Assembly (NCBI RefSeq): GCF_005146945.1
Contig: NZ_SWMS01000018.1
Location: forward strand, 62,001 to 126,000
Direction: 5' to 3'
Origin: Prauserella endophytica
Lineage (GTDB): Bacteria; Actinomycetota; Actinomycetes; Mycobacteriales; Pseudonocardiaceae
Length of the DNA stretch: 64,000 nt
The translations under genes were made by a program, and so were the position numbers. Positions within the stretch are counted from its first letter, which is position 1. Every line of letters begins with the position of its first letter. Positions 43,009 through 52,090 of the stretch are shown here, in pieces. The notes below the pieces were generated by a model, which did no database searches, was not told the origin of the DNA, and saw only the letters and a list, made by a program, of their open reading frames with translations.

Positions 43009-43290
43009 GTGACCACAGCAGCGTCCAGACGTTCCGTGCTCGGCCTGCTCGCCGCGGCACCGCTGGCCGCGAGCGCCGTCACGGCGGCGCCCGCGCGGGC
43101 CGCGGACCTTCCCCGCGTGCCCGGGCAACTGCGCCCAGGCGGCGCGTCCGACCGCCCGGCCAAGCCACCTTCGTCGAGGTCTACCCGGACCTGGACTGGG
43201 TGACCGTGGTGCTCGCCAACGTCGACAGCGCGGTCTCGCCGATCGTCGACGCCGCCAGCCGCGTCCTCACCGCCGAGCCGCCCCGGCGTC
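43009..43290 (+). pseudogene. Serine hydrolase (beta-lactamase family), internally deleted
   Basis: GTG 43009, with a good AGGAG site, begins a Tat signal peptide (SRRSVLGLLAAAPLAASAVT, ending APARA) followed by ~15 mature residues. The frame then changes near 43150-43170, and the +1-shifted frame reads ATFVEVYPDLDWVTVVLAN followed by VDSAVSPIVDAASRVLT, which matches the extreme C-terminus of class C beta-lactamase-like serine hydrolases. The whole catalytic middle (normally ~350 residues, including the SxxK) is missing. It is a deletion remnant, not a functional gene. Confidence 0.8.
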
Positions 43291-43294
43291 GGGG

Positions 43295-44254
43295 TCAGCG
43301 GCTCGCGCGACGCGCCGCCACGGCCGCGCGGGCGTCCTCGTGCACGAGATCGGCGTTGATCGCCGCCGCGGCGCCGACCCCGGCCGCCGCCGAGGCGATC
43401 ACCTGCGCACGCGGGTCGGCGACGTTGCCCGCCACCCACACGCCGGGCACCGACGTGGCGCCCTGCGCGTCGGCGGGGACGTAGGTGGCGATCACGTGGC
43501 CGCCGACCTCCAGCTCCGCCGTCTCCAGGCCCAGGCCCGCGAGCACGCCGGCGCGGGCGGTGGCGCGCGGGGCTACGGCGAGCGCCTCCCTGGCCACGAC
43601 CTCGCCCGAGCGCAGGCGTACCCCGGTGAGCCGGTCGCCGGTCACCTCCAATGCCGTGACCTCTCCCTCCACGACGGTCACGCCGACCGCGTCGAGCTCC
43701 TCACGCTCGTCGGCGGAGAGCGAGGGAGCCGTGTGCGTGAAGAGGGTGACGTCGTCGCTCAGCTGCCGGAACAGCAGCGTCTGGTGCATCGCCATCGGTC
43801 CGGTGGCGAGCACGCCGATCGCGCGGTCGCGCACCTCCCACCCGTGGCAGTACGGGCAGTGCAGGACGTCCCGACCCCAGCGTCCCGCGAGCCCTTCGAC
43901 GTCGGGCAGCTCGTCGGTGAGCCCGGTGGTCACCAGCAGCCGCCGCGCGAGCACCTGCCCGCCGTCGGCGAGCCGTACGCGGAAGCCGCCATCTCCCAGG
44001 GCTTGCGCCGAGGACACCGTGCCGCTCACGAGCTCGCCGCCGTACGCCTTGAGCTCGGCACGGCCCAGCGCGAGCAGCTCGCCGGGCGGCGTGCCCTCGC
44101 GGCCGAGGTAGTTGTGCACGCCCTCGGCGGGTGCGTTGCGTGGGTCACCCGCGTCGACCACCAGCACCGAACGGCGCGACCGCGCCAGCGTCACGGCGCC
44201 GCCGAGCCCCGCGGCGCCGCCCCCGACCACCACCACGTCGTACTTCTCGTTCAC
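43295..44254 (-). CDS. FAD-dependent thioredoxin-reductase-like oxidoreductase
   Basis: A 319-residue flavoprotein. The FAD-binding Gly motif is DVVVVGGGAAGLGGAVTLAR near the N-terminus, and the late FAD motif is VPGVWVAGNVADPRAQVIAS. The central CxxC is DVLHCPYCHGWEVRD. The NADPH motif is weak (IGVLATGPMAMHQ), as in ferredoxin- or flavin-linked relatives. The start GTG 44254 has GGAGGG upstream and is preferred to ATG 44287. It is expressed from the minus strand next to the decayed hydrolase. The partner substrate is unknown. Confidence 0.88.
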   Translation of the reverse strand: MNEKYDVVVVGGGAAGLGGAVTLARSRRSVLVVDAGDPRNAPAEGVHNYLGREGTPPGELLALGRAELKAYGGELVSGTVSSAQALGDGGFRVRLADGGQVLARRLLVTTGLTDELPDVEGLAGRWGRDVLHCPYCHGWEVRDRAIGVLATGPMAMHQTLLFRQLSDDVTLFTHTAPSLSADEREELDAVGVTVVEGEVTALEVTGDRLTGVRLRSGEVVAREALAVAPRATARAGVLAGLGLETAELEVGGHVIATYVPADAQGATSVPGVWVAGNVADPRAQVIASAAAGVGAAAAINADLVHEDARAAVAARRASR

Positions 44255-44340
44255 CTGCGAATCCCTCCACTCGTCCTCTTCCGGCACTATGCGCCCAGTC
44301 CGGCGAGAACGACAAAGGAAATTGCCAGAACAGCAAACGC

Positions 44341-45138
44341 TCAGGCTCGGGCGGCCCAGCGGCCGTCCTCCCGGCTGATGCGCACGGGGTGGTCGAACGT
44401 CTTGGTGACGTTGTCGCTCGTGAGCACCTCGCCGGCGGCGCCGATGGCGAGCACGCGGCCCTCGCGCAGCAGCAACGCGTGCGACGTGCTCGCGGGCAGC
44501 TCCTCCAGGTGGTGGGTCACGAGCACGGTCGCGAGCCGTGGGTGCTCCCGGCGCAGCGCGTCGAGGCTCGTGAGCAGCTGTTCGCGGGCGGCGAGGTCGA
44601 GTCCGGTGGCGGGCTCGTCGAGCAGCAGCAGCCTCGGACGGGGCAGCAGCGCCCTGGCGATCAGCGCCCGGCCGCGCTCCCCCTGGGACAGCACGGGCCA
44701 GCGCGCGTCCCTCCGCGTGGCGAGGCCGAGCATGCCGATCAGCTCGTCGGCCCTCGCGACCTGTTCCGGCGTGGGCTGCCAGCGCGGCACCGGTTCCGTC
44801 GTGTTGGTCAGCCCGGTCAGCACCACGTCCCGCAGGCGCAGTGGCGAGGTCAGGGGGTGGCGCGGGTCGACGTGACCCACGAAGGTCCGCAGCGTCCGCA
44901 GGTCGACCTTGCCGAGCCGGTGGCCGAGCACCTCCACGGTCCCGCGCGTGGGGTGGGTGCGCGCGCCGAGCAGGCCGAGCAGCGTGCTCTTGCCCGCGCC
45001 GTTGCCGCCGAGCAGGGCCCAGTGCTCGCCGGGCTCGACGGTGAACGACACCGATCGCAGCAGGTAGTTGCCCTGGCGCACGAGGTCGACGTCGCGAACG
45101 TCCAGCACCGGCCCGGTGCCCTCCGGGTGCACGCTCAC
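44341..45138 (-). CDS. Lone ABC transporter ATP-binding protein
   Basis: A 265-residue ABC ATPase. Walker A GGNGAGKST, signature LSQGERGRALIARAL and Walker B RLLLLDEPATGLDL are intact. Switch His is in LVTHHLEELP. No permease gene is adjacent, so it may serve a remote permease or act as a soluble ABC protein. It overlaps the FCD regulator by 4 nt (start GTG 45138), so the two are co-transcribed. Confidence 0.88.
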   Translation of the reverse strand: MSVHPEGTGPVLDVRDVDLVRQGNYLLRSVSFTVEPGEHWALLGGNGAGKSTLLGLLGARTHPTRGTVEVLGHRLGKVDLRTLRTFVGHVDPRHPLTSPLRLRDVVLTGLTNTTEPVPRWQPTPEQVARADELIGMLGLATRRDARWPVLSQGERGRALIARALLPRPRLLLLDEPATGLDLAAREQLLTSLDALRREHPRLATVLVTHHLEELPASTSHALLLREGRVLAIGAAGEVLTSDNVTKTFDHPVRISREDGRWAARA

Positions 45139-45839
45139 CGCTCTCCCACCGCCGCCCTGATCGCCGACAGCACGCTCTCCAGGTTGTCCACGGTCGCCGC
45201 GACCGCAGCGGCCGCGTCGCCGCGTTCCAGCGCGGCCAGCAGAGCGGTGTGCGCGTGCGCGACGTCGGGCAGGTTCTCCTCGTGCCGCACCATTTCCGTC
45301 AGCGCCTCGAACAGGACCGGCCGCACGGCGGTGAAGAGGCTGAGCAGCAGGGCGTTGCCGGACAGCTCCACCACTGAGCGGTGGAACTCCAGGTCGGCGG
45401 CCACGAACGCGGCGGCGTCGCCGCCTGCCAGCTCACCCCGCCGGTGCAGGCCCGCGCGCAGGCGCTCGACGTCCTCCGGGCGCACCCGGTGCGCCGCGAG
45501 CCGCGCGGCCTCCACCTCGAGCGCCCTGCGGACCTCGTACACCTCGAGCAGCCGCGCGCGCCGGACGAGCCGTCCGACGTCGACCACGCCGGCCCCCTCG
45601 TCCGGCGGGTCGGCGACGAACGTGCCCGCTCCGTGGCGCACGACCAGCAGCCCGTCCCGCGCGAGCAGCCGCACCGCCTCCCGCACCGACGACCGGCCGA
45701 CGCCCAGCTCGGCGGCGAGCCGGACCTCGTTCGGCAGCCGTTCGCCCGGCCGCCACTCCCCGCTCCGCAGCCGATGGCGCAACAGGTTCTCGACCTGTGG
45801 CACCACCGGCCCGTGCCGCAGCACCGGCGCCTTGGCCAC
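45135..45839 (-). CDS. FCD-type GntR transcriptional regulator
   Basis: A 234-residue FadR-subfamily regulator. The N-terminal wHTH is GERLPNEVRLAAELGVGRSS followed by VREAVRLLARDGLLVVRHGA. The C-terminal FCD domain has the metal/ligand helix pattern EVRRALEVEAARLAAHRV and DLEFHRSVVELSGNALLLSL. The GTG at 45839 is chosen for its GGGGGAGG ribosome site. It is the first gene of a two-gene unit with the ABC ATPase. Ligands of this class are usually organic acids. Confidence 0.9.
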   Translation of the reverse strand: MAKAPVLRHGPVVPQVENLLRHRLRSGEWRPGERLPNEVRLAAELGVGRSSVREAVRLLARDGLLVVRHGAGTFVADPPDEGAGVVDVGRLVRRARLLEVYEVRRALEVEAARLAAHRVRPEDVERLRAGLHRRGELAGGDAAAFVAADLEFHRSVVELSGNALLLSLFTAVRPVLFEALTEMVRHEENLPDVAHAHTALLAALERGDAAAAVAATVDNLESVLSAIRAAVGER

Positions 45840-45936
45840 GCGCCACCTCCCCCAAATGATCGCCGGGGCCGACCCTAACAAGGGTCAGCAGAGGTCTGAG
45901 GACCTGCCGGGCCGAGGTGGGACGCCCGTCACGCCG

Positions 45937-46143
45937 CTAGCCGGCCTCGCCGGACAGCAGAGCCTCGCCGGGAGCGGTGACGTGGTGGACGACGGCGCCG
46001 CCGTGTCTCGTGCTGTCGGCCAGTCCCGACTCCCCCAGCGCGGCGACCCGCTTGCTCGCGGCGCCGGCGGACGTGCCGAGGCGGACGGCCGGCGCGCTCG
46101 CGCTCAGCGGCGTGGTCAGCGCCCGCAGGCGGCCGGCTCGGCG
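45937..46143 (-). pseudogene. ArsR-family regulator fragment
   Basis: On the minus strand the end of an ArsR-type HTH is readable: LRALTTPLSASAPAVRLGTS then KRVAALGESGLADSTRHGGA and VVHHVTAPGEALL, up to a stop at 45937. The N-terminal sensing part expected upstream (about 250 residues) is absent as one frame, although 46200-46350 contains weak pieces. It is a remnant of an ArsR/DUF5937-like regulator. Confidence 0.6.
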
Positions 46144-46525
46144 TTCGCCCGAGCAGCGGGACGGGGCACCGGCCCCGCGACGGCCGTTCCCCGCCGCCGC
46201 CTTCGCCCGCCGGGTAGATGGGCACCGGGCGGCAGGCCGTGGTCGATGACGGTCACGGGGCGTCCGGCGCATCCCCTCGACGGCCAGCACGGCGCGTAGT
46301 CACGGAGGACCCGCTCCAACCCGTGCCGGGCTGGCGACGGAGACCAACCACTGCCCCGTTTTCCGTGGCGGGCGCCACAATGAACGGTTCCCGCGCACTT
46401 CTCCTCCCTTTCCGAGAAGCGTGGTGACCGGGATGCCCACACCGTGAGACCGATTCCCCCACCCATTCACGGTGACTTAGCCTGGCAGGTGATTTTCCTA
46501 CAGTGACGCCGGTTTTGGAGTGCTC

Positions 46526-47797
46526 GTGTCGGCAACGACGGACAAACTTTCAGCACGTGATTTTCTCCTGAGATCACCGACCTCGTGCGCGGCGCCACAA
46601 CCGGCTCCAGAGGAACCGGTCCGGGCGGCACCGCTCGTGATCGCCGGCGCACTCGCCGTGGGGCTCAGCTGGTACGTGTGGGCGGTGCACGGCCAGCGCT
46701 TCGGCGCGCTGCTCATCATCGGGCTGTTCCTCGGCGTCGCGCTGTTCCACTCGCGCTTCGGGTTCACGTCGGCATGGCGGCAGCTGATCTCCGTCGGCAA
46801 CGGGGACGGCCTGCGTGCGCACACGCTCCTGATCGGGACGGCGACCACGCTCATCGCGCTCATCGCCGCCTCCGGCGCTGGCCTCTTCGGCGCCGGCCCG
46901 GACCTGTCGGCCGGCTCGATCGGGCTGCCGCTCTTCCTCGGCGCGGCGGTGTTCGCGATCGGCATGCAGCTCGGCGGCGCCTGCGCGTCGGGAACGCTGT
47001 TCGCCGTCGGAGCGGGCCAGTCGACCATCGTGCTGACCCTCGGCGGGTTCATCGTGGGCTCGGTGTTCTACACGTGGGCGTTTCCCGCGTTCGACGGCTG
47101 GCCCGAGGTCGAGGGGGTCCTGCTCTCCGACCACGTCGGCTGGTTCGGCTCATGGGCCATCACCATCGTTGCGCTGCTCGCGATCGTGGTCGTGACCAGG
47201 GTGGTCCAGGCCAGGCGCACACCGCCGCCGGTGGGCGCCGTGCCGACGGCCCGTGGTTTCGCGCGGGTGTTCCGCGGCTCGTGGCCGATGCTCGCCGGCG
47301 CGGTGGTGCTCGGTGTGCTGGCCGCCGCGGTGGTGCTCGTCTCCGGCGGCATCTGGGGCGTCACGACGGCGTTCGCCCTGTGGGGCGCCAAGCTGCTGCA
47401 GCTGTTCGGCCTGCACCCGGAGACGTGGGAGTTCTGGCAGCAGAGCAGGTACGCCACGATGCTCGAGGGTCCGATCTGGACGGAGAAGACCAGCCTCACC
47501 AACATCGGCATCATCCTCGGCGCGGCCGTCGCCGCGTCGCTGGCCGGCACCTGGAAGATCCGCGCCGAGATCCCGTGGCGCACCGCGCTCGCCGCCGTGC
47601 TGGGCGGCATCCTGATGGGCATCGGCGCACGCATGGCGGGCGGCTGCAACATCGGCGCCTACCTCGGCGGCATCTCCACCGGGAGCCTGCACGGCTGGCT
47701 GTGGGGCCTCTTCGCGCTCGGCGGCACCTGGCTCGGCCTCAAGCTGCGTCCCCTGTTCGGCCTGGCGACCCCGAAGCCCACCGACAGCGCCTGCTGA
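46526..47797 (+). CDS. YeeE/YedE-family thiosulfate transporter-like protein
   Basis: A 423-residue membrane protein with two repeated Sulf_transp halves. Each half carries the conserved Cys/Gly helix start: MQLGGACASGTLFAVGAGQS in the first and ARMAGGCNIGAYLGGISTGS in the second. Characterised YeeE/TsuA proteins import thiosulfate through a line of conserved cysteines. The GTG at 46526 is chosen for GGAG five bases upstream; GTG 46520 is an alternative. No TusA-like partner is adjacent. Confidence 0.9.
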   Translation: MSATTDKLSARDFLLRSPTSCAAPQPAPEEPVRAAPLVIAGALAVGLSWYVWAVHGQRFGALLIIGLFLGVALFHSRFGFTSAWRQLISVGNGDGLRAHTLLIGTATTLIALIAASGAGLFGAGPDLSAGSIGLPLFLGAAVFAIGMQLGGACASGTLFAVGAGQSTIVLTLGGFIVGSVFYTWAFPAFDGWPEVEGVLLSDHVGWFGSWAITIVALLAIVVVTRVVQARRTPPPVGAVPTARGFARVFRGSWPMLAGAVVLGVLAAAVVLVSGGIWGVTTAFALWGAKLLQLFGLHPETWEFWQQSRYATMLEGPIWTEKTSLTNIGIILGAAVAASLAGTWKIRAEIPWRTALAAVLGGILMGIGARMAGGCNIGAYLGGISTGSLHGWLWGLFALGGTWLGLKLRPLFGLATPKPTDSAC

Positions 47798-47811
47798 CCC
47801 GCTGACGAAAA

Positions 47812-47866
47812 GGCCCCCAAGGCCACCTTTGTTGCGTTGAACGCAACAAAGGTGGCCTTGGGGGCC
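47812..47866. repeat. Perfect 27-bp palindrome, repeat family copy 3
   Basis: Left arm 47812-47838 and right arm 47840-47866 are perfect reverse complements around a single G. The centre is TTGTTGCGTTGAACGCAACA and the arms share AAGGCCACC/GGTGGCCTT with copies 1 and 2. It lies between convergent yeeE-type and peroxidase genes, 15 bp past each stop or nearly so, and may serve as their shared bidirectional terminator. Confidence 0.92.
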
Positions 47867-47881
47867 GGGTGCCCGCCGGTG

Positions 47882-48370
<489 letters not shown>

Positions 48371-48393
48371 GATCCCGACCCTACCCGCAGCGG

Positions 48394-48843
48394 TCAGCGG
48401 GCTCGCCCCTCCTTGAGCCGCGCGATCGCCTTGTCGATTCGGCGCCGCCGCGTCTCCGGCTTCTTGGCACCCTCGATGCCGAGCACGTGGAACCGCTTGT
48501 CGCTGTAGGAGATCCCCTCGAAGAACCGCTTCGCCGCGGGCTCGTTCTCGAGCGCCTCGGCGAAGTCGGCGGGAAGCTCCACCTCGCGCGGCGCGGTGTC
48601 CGGCTCCACGTCGACATCCACCTCCTCCCCCGCGGCGACCCCCGCCTTGCCACGGTTCTCCGCGCTCAGCGGAAGCATGAACCTGCCGTCCATGACGGCG
48701 ACCGTGCTGCGGTAGGTGTGCCCGCCGACCGTCACGCGCACCCTGGGCTTCTTGCCCGACCCCAGTGCCGCGACGACGTCGGCGGGCAACTCGAGACCGG
48801 TCGCCGCCTTGCCACTGAGCAGGACCGTGCTGCGGAACCTCAT
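48394..48843 (-). CDS. DUF1905/YdeI-like (OmpD-associated) protein
   Basis: A 149-residue protein combining an N-terminal DUF1905 beta domain (LLSGKAATGLELPADVVAAL, VTVGGHTYRSTVAVMDGRFM) and a C-terminal YdeI-type helix pair (LPADFAEALENEPAAKRFFE followed by GISYSDKRFHVLGIEGAKKP and RRIDKAIARLKEG). ATG 48843 gives the family-typical start. The function is not established. It lies 23 bp upstream of the peroxidase on the same strand. Confidence 0.82.
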   Translation of the reverse strand: MRFRSTVLLSGKAATGLELPADVVAALGSGKKPRVRVTVGGHTYRSTVAVMDGRFMLPLSAENRGKAGVAAGEEVDVDVEPDTAPREVELPADFAEALENEPAAKRFFEGISYSDKRFHVLGIEGAKKPETRRRRIDKAIARLKEGRAR

Positions 48844-48900
48844 CGACGCCTGCTGTGCTCTTGGTGCCACCAAGCGTCGCTCCGACAAACAAATTTGTCA

Positions 48901-48966
48901 AGACAGCGTGTGTGTTCGGCTGTGCGCCAGCACGGCCTGATGGTGCTCGATGACGATCACGTGTGC
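48901..48966 (-). pseudogene. Possible UvrA-like C-terminal scrap
   Basis: The minus strand reads AHVIVIEHHQAVLAHS and then stops after a few unrelated residues. VIVIEHHQAVLAH is close to the conserved segment after Walker B in UvrA-type ABC proteins. Neither Walker B upstream nor the IDLGPGAGxxGG segment downstream is present. It is a short match only; no other coding feature was found in the 373-bp gap 48844-49216. Confidence 0.3.
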
Positions 48967-49216
48967 CGTCACCGACGGCGCGGACGGCCGCCGACTCGCG
49001 GCGCGCCGCCCCGGCGACAGGTGTGTCCGATGGGGACTGACCTCGACGACGAAACCGTCCCCTGCCTGGAGCAGGAGCCGGCTTCGCGCTCGCCGGGCCG
49101 CTCGACGGGATCGAGGCGCGTTGCCCGCGCGGGACTGAGCGTCCGTCGTCCGGTGGACAGCCGGTTCCGTCCTGCGGTCGTCGTCGCGGTGTGCGGGGCC
49201 GCGCGACGATCGGGCC

Positions 49217-50722
49217 ATGGACGCACTGAGCGTGTCCCGGCGGGCGGCGTCGCCGCCCCGGTTCGCCGGGGGCCCCGTGGGCGTGGTCGTCGCGGTGCAG
49301 TTCGCGGTTCTCACCGCGCTGTCGGGCCGCTACGGGTTCCACCGCGACGAGCTGTACTTCCTCGCGGCCGGCGCGCGGCCCGCGTGGGGCTACGCCGACC
49401 AGCCGCCGCTCACGCCACTGCTCGCGCGGCTCTCCGTGGAGCTGTTCGGCAGCACCCCGGTGGGCCTGCGGGTGGTGGCGAGCGTGCTCGGCGCCGCGAC
49501 GGTCGTGGTGGTGGCACTGGTGGCCAGGGAGCTGGGCGGCGGCAAGGGTGCACAGGTGCTCGCGGCCTCGGCGACGGCGCTGTCGGCGTTCGGGCTCGTG
49601 GTGTCGCACATGCTGTCCACCACGACCGTCGACGTGCTCATGTGGACGGTGCTCGGGTTGCTGACGCTGCGGCTGCTGCGCACCGGGGACGGGCGCTGGT
49701 GGGTGGCCATCGGCACCGCGGCAGGCATCGCGCTGGAGAACAAGTGGCTGGCGCCGCTGCTGCTCGTGGCGCTAGGGGCCGGCGTGCTCGCCGCGGGGCC
49801 CCGGTCGGTGCTGCGGAGCGGCTGGCTCGCCGTGGGCGTGGCGGTGGCCGCGATCCTCGCGGCGCCGGCGATCGCGTGGCAGGCGGCGCACGACTTCCCG
49901 CTGCTCGGAGTGGCGGCGGGCATCAGTGAGGACGACGGCGCTGGCAACCGGATGCTGTTCGTGCCGATGCAGGTGGTGTACCTGTCGCCCGTGCTCGTGC
50001 CGGTGTGGGTCGCGGGGCTCGTGCGGCTGTGGCGGGAGCCGGAACTGCGCTGGGCGCGCGCTCTCGCGGTGGGCTACCCGGTGCTGGGCGCGGTGCTGCT
50101 CGTGCTCGGCGGGAAGCCGTACTACGCCGTGCCGGCGCTGTTCCTGCTGACCGCCGCCGGAGCCCCGGCCGCGCTCCGCTGGCTCGGCACGGGCAGGTAC
50201 GCGGCGCGGCGGTCGGCGGCCGGGGCGCTCGCCGTGGTGGGTGCGGCGATGTCGGTGGTGGTCGCCCTGCCGGTGCTGCCCCCGGCCGCGCTCGGTCCGG
50301 TGCTCGCGATGAACCCGGAGCAGGGCGAGCAGGTGGGCTGGCCGGAGTTCACGGCCACCGTCGCGGGCGTGTGGCACAGCATCCCGCCCGGGGAGCGTGC
50401 CGGGGCCGTGATCCTCACCCGCAACTACGGGCAGGCCGGCGCGATCGAGCACTACGGCCCTCGGCACGGCCTCCCGCGCGCCTACTCGGGCCATATGTCC
50501 TATGCGGACTGGGGGCCGCCGCCGGAGGAGAAGACCGGCCCGGTGGTGCTCGTCGGCGCGCCCGGCCCGGCTGCCGACGTCCTCACCGGCTGCCGCGTGG
50601 CCGCCGTGCACGACAACGGTCTCGGCCTCGGCAACGACGAGCAGGGCACGCCGGTCCGGCTCTGCGACGGACCGCGTGCCCCGTGGCCGCAACTGTGGCC
50701 GCGCCTGCGCCACCTCTACTGA
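49217..50722 (+). CDS. GT39/ArnT-like membrane glycosyltransferase
   Basis: A 501-residue polytopic membrane protein. After the first helix the loop [20 protein letters not shown] followed by [17 protein letters not shown] is the DE-containing catalytic loop of the PMT/ArnT (GT-C) superfamily. About ten membrane helices follow, and a soluble C-terminal end ([20 protein letters not shown]) ends the protein. It would transfer a sugar from a polyprenyl-phosphate donor on the outer face. The donor and acceptor are unknown. ATG 49217. Confidence 0.88.
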   Translation: MDALSVSRRAASPPRFAGGPVGVVVAVQFAVLTALSGRYGFHRDELYFLAAGARPAWGYADQPPLTPLLARLSVELFGSTPVGLRVVASVLGAATVVVVALVARELGGGKGAQVLAASATALSAFGLVVSHMLSTTTVDVLMWTVLGLLTLRLLRTGDGRWWVAIGTAAGIALENKWLAPLLLVALGAGVLAAGPRSVLRSGWLAVGVAVAAILAAPAIAWQAAHDFPLLGVAAGISEDDGAGNRMLFVPMQVVYLSPVLVPVWVAGLVRLWREPELRWARALAVGYPVLGAVLLVLGGKPYYAVPALFLLTAAGAPAALRWLGTGRYAARRSAAGALAVVGAAMSVVVALPVLPPAALGPVLAMNPEQGEQVGWPEFTATVAGVWHSIPPGERAGAVILTRNYGQAGAIEHYGPRHGLPRAYSGHMSYADWGPPPEEKTGPVVLVGAPGPAADVLTGCRVAAVHDNGLGLGNDEQGTPVRLCDGPRAPWPQLWPRLRHLY

Positions 50723-51069
50723 CGCGGGCCCATCGCATCGTCCAGCTCCGCGACCAGCCGGGCCTTCGGCCGCGCGCCCACGATCGTCCGGACCGGCCGC
50801 CCGTCCCGGAACAGGATCAGCGTCGGCAGCGACATGACCTGGTACTCGCGCCCGGTCAGCGGGTTCTCGTCATTGTTGATCTTGCGGATGGTCAGCTCCC
50901 CAGCGCGCTCTGCCGCGAGCTGTGCGAGCACCGGCGCGATCATGTGGCACGGCGGGCACCACTGGGCCCAGAAGTCCACCAGCACGGGCCCGGGGCGCTC
51001 GAGCACCTCGGCGCGGAAGGTCTCGTCGGTGATGGCGAGGACCTCGCCGCTCACGTCAGCCGTCGTCAT
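50716..51069 (-). CDS. Thioredoxin
   Basis: A 117-residue cytosolic thioredoxin with active site [20 protein letters not shown], where the usual WCGPC is WCPPC. The cis-Pro loop is in [13 protein letters not shown]. The start is ATG 51069, overlapping the MerR stop (4 nt), so it is expressed with a MerR regulator. The WCPPC change probably shifts its redox potential. Its last bases overlap the convergent glycosyltransferase by 7 bp. Confidence 0.92.
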   Translation of the reverse strand: MTTADVSGEVLAITDETFRAEVLERPGPVLVDFWAQWCPPCHMIAPVLAQLAAERAGELTIRKINNDENPLTGREYQVMSLPTLILFRDGRPVRTIVGARPKARLVAELDDAMGPRQ

Positions 51070-51479
51070 CGGCTCTCCAGTTCGTCGGGTGGTTGCGCGC
51101 TGCCGGGCACGACGCACGGCAGCGGGTGGCGCGCGAGCGCCGACGCGAGCTTGGCGACGAGGCCGGAGCGCACCTCGCCTAGCTGGGCGAGCAGCGCGTC
51201 CACCTCGGCGATCTTGCGTTCGTAGACCTCGATCGAGTCGGCGCACGAGTCGCCCGTCTCGTGCCCGGCGCGCAGGCAGTCGACGAACGGTCTCGTGTCG
51301 TCGAGGCTCAGCCCCACGGCCTGCAACGTGAGGATCTCGCCGACGAGCCGGACGTGTTCCTCGCCGTACTCCCGGTAGCCGTTCGCGGCCCTGGGTGCCG
51401 TGAGCAGTCCCTGCGACTCGTAGAAGCGCAGTGCCCTGGTCGTCGTCCCGGCCCGCCGGGCGAGCTCGCCGATTCGCAT
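51066..51479 (-). CDS. MerR-family transcriptional regulator
   Basis: A 137-residue regulator. The MerR wHTH is MRIGELARRAGTTTRALRFY followed by ESQGLLTAPRAANGYREYGE. The coiled dimerisation helix runs from about residue 70 and contains cysteines (FVDCLRAGHETGDSCADSIE) that could bind a metal or sense redox. It is the first gene of a MerR-thioredoxin unit, which supports a redox or stress role. ATG 51479 is clear from the domain start. Confidence 0.92.
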   Translation of the reverse strand: MRIGELARRAGTTTRALRFYESQGLLTAPRAANGYREYGEEHVRLVGEILTLQAVGLSLDDTRPFVDCLRAGHETGDSCADSIEVYERKIAEVDALLAQLGEVRSGLVAKLASALARHPLPCVVPGSAQPPDELESR

Positions 51480-51496
51480 GAGAGCGAGCCTAAGGA

Positions 51497-51512
51497 TTGA
51501 CGTCAGCGTCAA
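51497..51512 (-). promoter_or_regulatory. Dyad in the merR-trx promoter
   Basis: TTGACG-TCAG-CGTCAA is an exact inverted repeat with 6-bp arms, 18 bp before the MerR start. Read on the minus strand, TTGACGCTGACGTCAATCC can supply the -35 element with the dyad inside the spacer, as MerR promoters require. Autoregulation is inferred. Confidence 0.6.
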
Positions 51513-51631
51513 GGCAACCTGGAATGTGCCTCAGCTCACACAACTAACGCGGCCGGTTCGGGTCGAAACCGCCCGAGCGGCTCCGACTCCTCAGCGTGAC
51601 CCGGACAGCCGGACAGCGAAGGAGAACGACG

Positions 51632-52084
51632 ATGAGCAGGATCTCGAGCTTCCTGTGGTTCAACGACCAGGCCGAAGAGGCCACCGAGTACTACGTGTCC
51701 CTCGTACCCAACTCGAAGGTCGGGAAGGTGACCAGAGGCCCCGACGGCAAGGTCCTGGTCGTGAACTTCGAGCTCGACGGCCAGCAGTTCGTCGCGCTCA
51801 ACGGCGGACCGCAGTTCGCGTTCACGGAGGCCTTCTCCATCTTCGTCACGTGCGACTCGCAGGCCGAAGTCGACGAGCTGTGGAACACGCTCACCGAGGA
51901 AGGGGAAGAGGGACAGTGCGGCTGGCTCAAGGACCGCTACGGGCTGTCCTGGCAGATCGTGCCCGTGAGGATGCTCGAGCTGCTGAACGACCCCGATCCC
52001 GCGCGCGCCAAACGGGCCATGGACGCCATGATGGGCATGCGCAAGCTCGACGTGGCCGAACTGGAGGCCGCGGCACAGGGCTGA
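51632..52084 (+). CDS. VOC-family protein (PhnB/3-dmu-9-3-mt type)
   Basis: A 150-residue protein of the vicinal-oxygen-chelate fold. MSRISSFLWFNDQAEEATEY followed by YVSLVPNSKVGKV is the characteristic start of the PhnB-like group, and GPQFAFTEAFSIFVTCDSQA and GWLKDRYGLSWQIVPVRM are its conserved later strands. It has RBS AAGGAGAAC before ATG 51632. The reaction is unknown for most members. Confidence 0.9.
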   Translation: MSRISSFLWFNDQAEEATEYYVSLVPNSKVGKVTRGPDGKVLVVNFELDGQQFVALNGGPQFAFTEAFSIFVTCDSQAEVDELWNTLTEEGEEGQCGWLKDRYGLSWQIVPVRMLELLNDPDPARAKRAMDAMMGMRKLDVAELEAAAQG

Positions 52085-52090
52085 CGCCTG

